NCBI GenBank assembly: GCA_031254555.1
Contig: JAIRUF010000124.1
Span: forward strand, 1 to 6,568
DNA: 6,568 bases
Direction: 5' to 3'
Source of the DNA: Oscillospiraceae bacterium
Lineage (GTDB): Bacteria; Bacillota; Clostridia; Oscillospirales; Acutalibacteraceae
Of this stretch, positions 1-5,303 are shown piece after piece. How positions within the stretch are numbered: position 1 is the first letter of the stretch; each line of letters opens with the position of its first letter. The notes under the pieces were generated by a model that saw only the letters and a program-made list of their open reading frames with translations, was not told where the DNA came from and did no database searches. The translations under genes were made by a program, and so were the position numbers.

Positions 1-110
1 TAGTATTTTATTGTTTATTAAAATTTTAATTTTTTTGTTGTTATAGTATATGTTTTTTATTGTGTTTTTAAGTTTTTGGTTAAATGTTATATTGTTGTTT
101 TTATTGTAAA
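1..110. other. Cytosine-free tract with sharp edge at base 111
   Basis: Direct count on the + strand gives A 26, G 15, T 69, C 0. Bases 111-240 contain 30 C in 130 (23%). T+C is 63% in the tract and about 60% in bases 121-180, and A and G fractions are also similar (24/14% against 23/17%), so the tract looks like normal sequence in which C has been replaced by T. The tract lies inside the DUF5711-like gene, and the frame remains open. It may continue beyond the window start. The composition is certain; its cause is not. Confidence 0.9.
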
Positions 111-1128
111 CCGTCAAAACATTAAGATTTGTGCTTCCGTATTGTGACATCAACACAGCATTATATCCGTTTTCGGCTTTACTGTATCTCATAACCGTAC
201 TTGTGCTGTAGCTTATATCTTTTTGCCTTTCCGTCTTATTTTTTATCACACTGCGCACATTATCTCCCATTGCGACTATTGTGGATTTCCCTATAAAATT
301 CACATCAAACATGGATGTACCCTGATATTCAAACACGGCAAGAGCTTCCATGTAATCGAAAAAAAAAACATATACCTTGGACACAACCTCGCCCTGATTA
401 GCTCCTACAACTACAACCGCGGCGCTTTTGCCGTCATCCGAGAGTGATACGTCCACTATACTTTCTGAATAGCACACCCACTGGAATATCACTTTTGAAA
501 GATTGCCTGAGTACACTGTGAGAACGCTTGCGGCGTCATCTCCCAGCGTTGCAATCGCTATGTTGCCGGATTTTCCTGCATCACACGTAAGTATTTTATT
601 TTTGGTCTCCCCCTCGCTTATAAGGCCGTTTTGACTTACAATCATATACCTGGTGCCGCCTCTGTCAAAAACTATTGCCCGACCATTTTTAACTGTCATT
701 GAAGGGCTTGCATATGTATGCTGGATTTTAGCGATTTCTTTTGCTGTGGAATCGAGTAAAACTGTTGAATTGTTCGTCAGTAAAATCACATTAGAACTTA
801 TCATGTCCATACTTTTTACACTGCTGGAGCTTATCCTGTATGGGTATCCGTCTCCCGGACTGATATTGTTTATAAAGCCTCTTACCGAACCGGAGATCGA
901 CGAAAGAGTTCCCACCCCAAATGTCTCCGTGGCCAAAAACAGCATTAACAGTAATATAAAAATGAACAAAACGGTCCTTATCAGACTTGCCATTCTTTTT
1001 CTCTTTATCACTTGTTCCCTTGCATTGGCCTGCTGTGCGTCAACGCCCTGCCTTTGGTCTGTAGTTTTTCTTCCAAAAGGTTCCTGATCACCTTTTTGAC
1101 CTTGACTGTTTTTATTGTTGTTTGACAC
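1..1128 (-). CDS. Membrane-anchored DUF5711-like (beta-propeller-type) protein, 3' end beyond window
   Basis: This frame is open for 376 codons, from a GTG at 1128 to the window edge, with no stop, so the C-terminus is missing. The GTG is chosen because GGAG lies 8 bases upstream; a second in-frame GTG at 1137 has a poorer site, and a stop lies just above it. Visible order: a polar Gln/Asn/Lys-rich head (residues 1-36), a basic patch KRKR (42-45), one hydrophobic helix (about 49-66), then an extracytoplasmic part of repeated beta-strand units with motifs such as LTVYSGN, SIVDVSLSDDGK and VSKVYVFFFDY. This pattern resembles DUF5711 proteins of Clostridia. Their function is unknown to me; topology suggests a surface-exposed propeller with its N-terminus inside. 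It overlaps the end of truA by 17 bases, so it is probably translationally coupled. Residues 341-376 are almost all Asn, Lys and Ile because the coding strand has no G there. Family call is from memory of the pattern. Confidence 0.8.
   Translation of the reverse strand, partial: MSNNNKNSQGQKGDQEPFGRKTTDQRQGVDAQQANAREQVIKRKRMASLIRTVLFIFILLLMLFLATETFGVGTLSSISGSVRGFINNISPGDGYPYRISSSSVKSMDMISSNVILLTNNSTVLLDSTAKEIAKIQHTYASPSMTVKNGRAIVFDRGGTRYMIVSQNGLISEGETKNKILTCDAGKSGNIAIATLGDDAASVLTVYSGNLSKVIFQWVCYSESIVDVSLSDDGKSAAVVVVGANQGEVVSKVYVFFFDYMEALAVFEYQGTSMFDVNFIGKSTIVAMGDNVRSVIKNKTERQKDISYSTSTVMRYSKAENGYNAVLMSQYGSTNLNVLTVYNKNNNITFNQKLKNTIKNIYYNNKKIKILINNKIL
359..368 (+). repeat. A10 homopolymer inside the DUF5711-like gene
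   Basis: Ten consecutive A on the + strand (T10 in the coding strand) encode most of a Phe-Phe-Phe run at about residues 254-256. The frame on both sides gives family-like sequence (VSKVYV before, DYMEALAVFEY after), so the written length keeps the gene intact. A tract this long is prone to slippage in replication, transcription or sequencing. Confidence 0.8.
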
Positions 1129-1873
1129 TGCCTTCACTCCCGTAACTTACCTTGTTGAGATAAAGCCCGCACGCGGGAACAGTAAAGCCTGCTTTATCCC
1201 TGTCTTTTAACTTTAGTATCTTTCCTATACTGTCCTTTTCGATTTTCCCCTGAGCAATTTCAAGCAACGTTCCGCACATTATGCGAACCATATTGTATAA
1301 AAACCCGTTGGCCTCTACCTCAAAAATTATCATGTCACCATCTCTTTTTATCCCGCACGACATTACATTCTTCACGGTTTTATCAACACTGCCGCCGATG
1401 GCGCAAAACGAGGCGTAATCATGGCGCCCGATAAAAGACTGCGCCTGCTGCCAAAGCAGTTCTTCCGGCAGCTTATATTTGTAATGCATGGCATATCCCT
1501 GTAAAAACGGGTCCATTATTGGAGCGTTATATATTTTGTAGATATATTGTTTGCTCAGACAGTCATACCTTGCGTGAAAATTTATATCAGCTTGGTCACA
1601 TTTTACTACGGCTATATCACCCGGCAAGTGCGTATTAAGCGCAGACGGCATATGATCACATGGAATGGAGCTGTCAGTTTTAACACTGCAGCAATACATG
1701 TTTGCATGTACCCCTGCGTCTGTACGGCTGCACCCTATGACATTATCTCTGTTATTTGTTGTTTTCTCTATTGCGTCCTGCAACACCTGCTGAACGGTAA
1801 GCGCGTTTTTTTGCACCTGCCATCCATGATAGTTTTTTCCGTCAAACCTAAGAGTCAGCAATAAATTCCTCAT
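1112..1873 (-). CDS. truA: tRNA pseudouridine(38-40) synthase TruA
   Basis: TruA converts uridine to pseudouridine at positions 38-40 of the tRNA anticodon arm, in the cytoplasm. The 253 residues match the usual length of about 245-260. Visible family marks: LLLTLRFDGKNYHGWQ at the N-terminus; the catalytic block CSRTDAGVHA at 48-57, with the nucleophile Asp52; FHARYDC (99-105) followed by KQYIYKI (108-114); NGFLYNMVRIM (189-199); and AGFTVPACGLYL (228-239). The ATG at 1873 is supported by AAGGA 7 bases upstream. It follows ecfT after 10 bases, the largest gap in this cluster, and its last 17 bases overlap the next gene. The ecfT-truA order is common in Firmicutes. The enzyme appears complete, with no missing key residue; the tail after about residue 245 (GSEGSVKQQ) is short, polar and probably disordered. 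Confidence 0.97.
   Translation of the reverse strand: MRNLLLTLRFDGKNYHGWQVQKNALTVQQVLQDAIEKTTNNRDNVIGCSRTDAGVHANMYCCSVKTDSSIPCDHMPSALNTHLPGDIAVVKCDQADINFHARYDCLSKQYIYKIYNAPIMDPFLQGYAMHYKYKLPEELLWQQAQSFIGRHDYASFCAIGGSVDKTVKNVMSCGIKRDGDMIIFEVEANGFLYNMVRIMCGTLLEIAQGKIEKDSIGKILKLKDRDKAGFTVPACGLYLNKVSYGSEGSVKQQ
1126..1140 (-). promoter_or_regulatory. Ribosome binding site and GTG start of the DUF5711-like gene
   Basis: GGAG at 1137-1140 lies 8 bases before the GTG at 1126-1128, all inside the 3' end of truA. GAAGG (1131-1135) is only 2 bases from the GTG and is less well placed. This site decides the start: no upstream ATG exists before the in-frame stop at 1147-1149. Confidence 0.6.
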
Positions 1874-1880
1874 GATATAA

Positions 1881-1885
1881 TCCTT
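1881..1885 (-). promoter_or_regulatory. Ribosome binding site of truA
   Basis: AAGGA lies 7 bases before the truA ATG and overlaps the ecfT stop codon (1884-1886). This suggests translation of truA follows termination on ecfT. Confidence 0.65.
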
Positions 1886-2699
1886 AAATTACATGTGTAT
1901 AACTATAGTTTAAAAATATTACCGCCCCTAATATCACGGCCATAAACGCCAAACCATAGATATCAATCAACCCAGTTTTCATCTGTTTCATCCTTGTCCT
2001 GCCCTCTCCGCCCTGATAGCAGCGGCATTCCATTGCAAACGCAAGCTCGTACGCCCGGCGAAAGGATGTTATAAACAGCGGTACAAATATCGGGATAAGA
2101 GCTTTGGCTCTCTGAACAAGGCTGCCGGTTTCAAGGTTTGCGCCCCTTGCCTTTTGCGCGTTTGTTATTTTGTCAAACTCCTCTATAAGCGTTGGTATAA
2201 ACCGCAGCGCTATAGTCATCATCATAGCTACTGTGTGTACGCCGTTTTTCATGAACTTCAAAGGAGATAGCAGCCTCTCTATCCCGTCCGTTATCATTGT
2301 TGGCGATGTTGTATACGTAAGCAGTGAGCTTGCTATTATCAAGCTGATTATCCTTATTGCCATAAATATTGCTGTAAACACGCCGCCTGTGGTTACCACT
2401 ATAAATTTGTACTCAAGCAGCACTTCACCCGTTGACATAAAAAATATATTTAAAAACGCTGTGAAGACTATTATAAACAACAGCGGCTTTATTCCCCTTA
2501 AAATAAGTTTTATTGATATCTTGGAACTTATAATTATGAGTATAAGTGAGAATAGCATAATGCCTAACGCAAAAAAGTTTTTGCACAAAAAGATCGTTAT
2601 TATAAAGGTCATTGTAAGGATCAATTTCACCCTTGGATCCAGCCTGTGAACCATTGATTTCCCCGGAAAAAACTGACCTATTGTAATATCTTTTATCAT
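1884..2699 (-). CDS. ecfT: Energy-coupling factor transporter transmembrane protein EcfT
   Basis: EcfT is the membrane coupling subunit of ECF importers: it links the EcfA1/EcfA2 ATPases to exchangeable S components that bind vitamins or metals. The 271 residues fit the usual length of about 265. Hydrophobic segments lie at roughly 26-54, 73-87, 106-129 and 250-265, with a conserved-looking cytoplasmic helical region between. The two coupling motifs are present: NAQKARGANL (180-189) and AMECRCYQGG (222-231). The second carries Cys before the key Arg, where Ala is common. The start is placed at 2699 because the ATG overlaps the ecfA2 TGA as ATGA and has GGGGGTGG 7 bases upstream; an in-frame ATG at 2723 would add eight residues but has no good site. 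It ends 10 bases before truA. N-terminal HRLDPRVKLILT is typical of the family. Confidence 0.96.
   Translation of the reverse strand: MIKDITIGQFFPGKSMVHRLDPRVKLILTMTFIITIFLCKNFFALGIMLFSLILIIISSKISIKLILRGIKPLLFIIVFTAFLNIFFMSTGEVLLEYKFIVVTTGGVFTAIFMAIRIISLIIASSLLTYTTSPTMITDGIERLLSPLKFMKNGVHTVAMMMTIALRFIPTLIEEFDKITNAQKARGANLETGSLVQRAKALIPIFVPLFITSFRRAYELAFAMECRCYQGGEGRTRMKQMKTGLIDIYGLAFMAVILGAVIFLNYSYTHVI
2696..2699 (-). other. ATGA stop/start overlap between ecfA2 and ecfT
   Basis: The ecfT ATG (2697-2699) shares bases with the ecfA2 TGA (2696-2698). Such overlaps are characteristic of translational coupling and would help keep ATPase and coupling subunit in proportion. Confidence 0.85.
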
Positions 2700-3574
2700 G
2701 TGCCTTCCACCCCCTGCGTACATTTGCCGGCAAACAGTTTTGACAGTTCCACTTTACCTTGCTCTAATGTGTATATCTGCCCGCTTACATTTACGCCATG
2801 CTTTGCAAGACCCATAAACACACGGGTTATTGGAGGGACATCAAGCCCCATTTGAATTATCTCTTCACTTTTTGAAAATATTTCGTCCACCGTGCCGTAC
2901 ATCGCTACACTTGATTCGTTGAGTACCAAAACTTTGGTCGCCAACTTTGCTATGTCCTCCATGCTGTGAGACACTATAAGAACCGTGCTTTTTGTGCTGT
3001 CACGGTAGTTCTTTATCATGTTAAGGATTGTATCCCTGCCCTTGGGATCAAGTCCTGATGTGGGCTCGTCAAGTATTAAAACTTTTGGCTGCATTGCCAT
3101 TACACCAGCTATTGCAGCCCTTCTCTTCTCCCCGCCCGACAGATCAAACGGAGACTTCGAGAGATGGGCTTCGCTAAGGCCCACATGACTTGCAGCGTCA
3201 TGCACACGCCTATGGATCTCGCTGTAGTCAAGCCCCATATTTTTTGGGCCGAAAGCTATATCCTTATAAACTGTTTCCTCAAATAGCTGATACTCCGGGT
3301 ACTGGAAACAAAGGCCAACTTTAAACCGAACGCTTTTGATCGTATCCTTATCCTCCCATATATCTTGACCGTCTATATACACCTTGCCGTAAGTCGGCTT
3401 TAACAGCCCATTCAAATGCTGTATGAGAGTGCTTTTACCTGAACCGGTGTGGCCGATTATCCCCACCAGTTCGCCTTGCTCTATCTCTATATTAACGTCC
3501 TTTATTGCAGCAATCTCAAAAGGGGTGCCGGTGCTGTAAAGGTATGTTAGGTTCTGCGTTTTTATAATTGACAT
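2696..3574 (-). CDS. ecfA2: Energy-coupling factor transporter ATP-binding protein EcfA2
   Basis: This is the second ATPase of the ECF module. It pairs with EcfA1 and drives uptake by ATP binding and hydrolysis on the cytoplasmic face. The 292 residues match the family (about 280-290). ABC motifs in order: Walker A GHTGSGKST (41-49), Q-loop CFQYPEYQLF with Gln91, signature LSGGEKRRAAIAG (145-157), Walker B VLILDE with Glu170, D-loop SGLDP (173-177) and switch His203 in VSHSMED. FQYPEYQLFEETV is the form usual in EcfA2, as opposed to FQNPDNQ in EcfA1, and separates the two paralogues. The C-terminal region includes GLDVPPITRVF, an ECF-type feature. Its ATG directly follows the ecfA1 TAA with no spacer. 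All catalytic residues are present. The gene could also be called cbiO in cobalt systems, but no cbiM/cbiN is nearby. Confidence 0.96.
   Translation of the reverse strand: MSIIKTQNLTYLYSTGTPFEIAAIKDVNIEIEQGELVGIIGHTGSGKSTLIQHLNGLLKPTYGKVYIDGQDIWEDKDTIKSVRFKVGLCFQYPEYQLFEETVYKDIAFGPKNMGLDYSEIHRRVHDAASHVGLSEAHLSKSPFDLSGGEKRRAAIAGVMAMQPKVLILDEPTSGLDPKGRDTILNMIKNYRDSTKSTVLIVSHSMEDIAKLATKVLVLNESSVAMYGTVDEIFSKSEEIIQMGLDVPPITRVFMGLAKHGVNVSGQIYTLEQGKVELSKLFAGKCTQGVEGT
2703..2714 (-). promoter_or_regulatory. Ribosome binding site of ecfT
   Basis: GGGGGTGG (2707-2714) lies 7 bases before the ATG at 2699, with a further GGAAGG (2703-2708) closer in. It lies within the last codons of ecfA2 and supports the shorter ecfT start over the ATG at 2723. 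Confidence 0.6.
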
Positions 3575-4420
3575 TTAACCTTTTTGCACCTCCAATATAC
3601 TGAGTATCATATCGACACATTCATCTGTACTCAAGATATTTTTAGATATCCCAAATCCCTCTTTTTCTATCCATTGCGACAGCTCCGTTACCTGCGGAAC
3701 ATCCAGCCCCGCCACCCTCAGGTCTCCTGTTTTTGAGAAAACTTCTTGCGGCGTTCCGTCCATTATAATTTCTGCATTGTCCATAACAATAACCCTGTTT
3801 GCACAAACTGCCTCGTCCATAAAATGAGTTATAAACACGACGGTTATACCAAGCTGCTCATTGAGCATTCTTATTGTTTTTAAAATATCTTTTCTGCCCC
3901 TTGGATCAAGCATAGCCGTGGCTTCATCCAAAACAATACATTCGGGCTGCATAGCTATTACACCCGCTATTGCAACCCTCTGCTTCTGCCCGCCGGACAG
4001 TTTATGCGGCTCGTGCTGCCTGTACTCATACATCTCCACAGCTTTTAAGGCGGCATCCACCCTTTCCCTTATTTCCCTGGGATCAACTCCTAAGTTTTCC
4101 GGACCAAATGCCACATCCTCTTCCACCACTGTGGCCACTATCTGATTGTCCGGATTTTGAAAAACCATACCCACAGTCTGTCTGATATCATATATACGAG
4201 ATTCGTCGGCAGTGTCCATACCATTTACCAAAATCTGGCCGTCCTGCGGCAGAAGTATTGAGTTTGTAAGCTTTGCAAGTGTGGATTTCCCTGAGCCGTT
4301 ATGTCCTAAAACAGCAACAAAATCTCCGCGCTTTATCTCAAGACTCACATTGTTTACCGCAAGATCTTTTGAATCTTCATATCTAAAATTTACGTTTTCA
4401 AATTTTATTATACTGTCCAT
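3575..4420 (-). CDS. ecfA1: Energy-coupling factor transporter ATP-binding protein EcfA1
   Basis: This is the first ATPase of the ECF importer and forms the heterodimer with EcfA2 under EcfT. With the start at 4420 it has 281 residues, normal for the family. Motifs: Walker [10 protein letters not shown] (39-47), Q-loop [20 protein letters not shown] with Gln88, signature [13 protein letters not shown] (141-153), Walker B CIVLDE with Glu166, D-loop AMLDP, and His199 in FITHFMDEA. The FQNPDNQ form and DEATAMLDP are typical of EcfA1. Start choice: the ATG at 4420 has GAAGGA 7 bases upstream, whereas in-frame ATGs at 4438 and 4435 follow the methyltransferase stop directly and lack a clear site; those would add six or five residues (MMKDGQ). 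Everything needed for catalysis is present. The substrate cannot be told, since S components confer specificity and none is in view. Confidence 0.96.
   Translation of the reverse strand: MDSIIKFENVNFRYEDSKDLAVNNVSLEIKRGDFVAVLGHNGSGKSTLAKLTNSILLPQDGQILVNGMDTADESRIYDIRQTVGMVFQNPDNQIVATVVEEDVAFGPENLGVDPREIRERVDAALKAVEMYEYRQHEPHKLSGGQKQRVAIAGVIAMQPECIVLDEATAMLDPRGRKDILKTIRMLNEQLGITVVFITHFMDEAVCANRVIVMDNAEIIMDGTPQEVFSKTGDLRVAGLDVPQVTELSQWIEKEGFGISKNILSTDECVDMILSILEVQKG
3579..3593 (-). promoter_or_regulatory. Candidate ribosome binding sites of ecfA2
   Basis: Two purine-rich stretches precede the ecfA2 ATG: GGAGGTG (3587-3593), which has the strong sequence but is about 14 bases from the ATG, and AAAGG (3579-3583), only 4 bases away. 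Neither spacing is ideal. Because stop and start abut (TAAATG), reinitiation after ecfA1 may matter more than fresh ribosome recruitment. Confidence 0.4.
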
Positions 4421-4427
4421 TTGTCCA

Positions 4428-4433
4428 TCCTTC
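4428..4433 (-). promoter_or_regulatory. Ribosome binding site of ecfA1
   Basis: GAAGGA lies 7 bases before the ATG at 4418-4420. It overlaps the upstream alternative ATGs (4433-4438), so it favours the shorter protein. Confidence 0.6.
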
Positions 4434-4438
4434 ATCAT

Positions 4439-5302
4439 TTACTTTACCCAAACCGCAGACGCACCGCAAGGAAGGAGAAGACCGCTGCTTGTAACTTCAA
4501 GCCCGATTTCATCTGATATAACCTGTCCCTTATATTTACCCGGCAGCACCGTTCCCAATATATACTGCATAACCGCCGGTGAGAGTCCCGCCGTGTATGA
4601 GTTTACCAAAAACATAACTGGGTCGTCGCTTAAAACTTTTGCGCACAACTCCACAAACTGGTATATACGCTCCTCCAGCTTCCATACCTCGCCGCCGGGG
4701 CCGCGTCCATATGACGGGGGATCCATTATCACTATGTCATATTTATTGCCGCGCTTTATCTCCCTTTGCACAAACTTTACGCAGTCATCAACTATATAGC
4801 GGACATTCCCGTTTTCAACATGGCTTTGAGCCGCGTTTTCCTTTGCGTGCAAAACCATGCCTTTAGACGCGTCTACATGTACTACGCTTGCGTTTGAGGC
4901 AAGGCACGCCACTGTGGCGCCGCCCGTATACGCAAATAGATTGAGTACTTTTAAATCCCTACCGCTTTTTTTAATTGTTTCCCTTGCAAAATCCCAATTG
5001 ACAGCCTGCTCAGGAAACAAACCCGTATGCTTGAAACCCATTGGCTTTATTTTAAAGCTCAAATCTTTGTATGACACCTTCCACTCCTTCGGAAAGCTGT
5101 TATAAATCTCCCAGCGCCCGCCTCCGGAACTTGACCTTTTATACCTGGCGTGCGCTTTGCCCCACAGCGGATGACTTTTGGGAGTTTGCCATATGGCCTG
5201 CGGATCAGGCCTTATCAGCACAACATCTCCCCAGCGCTCAAGACGCTCGCCGCTTGAGCAGTCAACTAACTCGTAATCTTTCCAGCCGCTTGATACCCGC
5301 AT
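4439..5302 (-). CDS. Class I SAM-dependent methyltransferase, RlmI-like (COG1092) group
   Basis: The 287-residue protein carries a Rossmann methyltransferase core: motif I VLNLFAYTGGAT (119-130), an acidic SAM ribose contact at Asp144 in VHVDAS, DD at 172-173, and motif IV DPPSYGRG (194-201). The stretch TGLFPEQAVNWDF (93-105), just before the core, is the region that binds or positions SAM in the COG1092 family. It is shorter than E. coli RlmI (about 396 residues), and I see no separate N-terminal PUA domain; residues 1-90 seem to form a small beta-rich cap instead. Where RlmI has a cysteine motif (SCSGL), this protein has NSYTAGLSP (234-242), so the cytosine-C5 chemistry of RlmI should not be assumed. 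It probably methylates RNA, but the target is unknown. One base separates the glmM stop from its ATG, and its own TAA is followed closely by ecfA1. Confidence 0.85.
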   Translation of the reverse strand: MRVSSGWKDYELVDCSSGERLERWGDVVLIRPDPQAIWQTPKSHPLWGKAHARYKRSSSGGGRWEIYNSFPKEWKVSYKDLSFKIKPMGFKHTGLFPEQAVNWDFARETIKKSGRDLKVLNLFAYTGGATVACLASNASVVHVDASKGMVLHAKENAAQSHVENGNVRYIVDDCVKFVQREIKRGNKYDIVIMDPPSYGRGPGGEVWKLEERIYQFVELCAKVLSDDPVMFLVNSYTAGLSPAVMQYILGTVLPGKYKGQVISDEIGLEVTSSGLLLPCGASAVWVK

Positions 5303-5303
5303 T

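Noticed and set aside
1..110. Variable region of a diversity-generating retroelement
   Set aside because: The many AAC codons suggested it, but these elements alter adenine positions; the pattern here is loss of coding-strand G. No template repeat or reverse transcriptase is in the window.
653..1087. Open frame on the + strand (144 codons) with hydrophobic segments
   Set aside because: It is the complement of the DUF5711-like gene; the hydrophobic stretches mirror the coding of its transmembrane segment and strands. The minus frame is longer and makes family sense.
1874..1883. Possible terminator or promoter in the largest gap (ecfT-truA)
   Set aside because: Only 10 bases, with no inverted repeat and a ribosome binding site filling part of it.
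2170..2649. Open frame on the + strand opposite ecfT
   Set aside because: Its Ile/Val/Ser-rich sequence is the antisense reading of transmembrane codons; no independent evidence supports it.
2425..2733. Second minus-strand frame of 102 codons overlapping ecfT and the end of ecfA2
   Set aside because: It is an out-of-frame shadow of ecfT, rich in Tyr/Asn/Lys, with no recognisable motif.
4212..4799. Long open frame on the + strand (195 codons) opposite ecfA1 and the methyltransferase
   Set aside because: It spans the junction of two well-supported genes on the other strand, has Ser/Pro/Thr-rich shadow-type composition, and shows no family motif.
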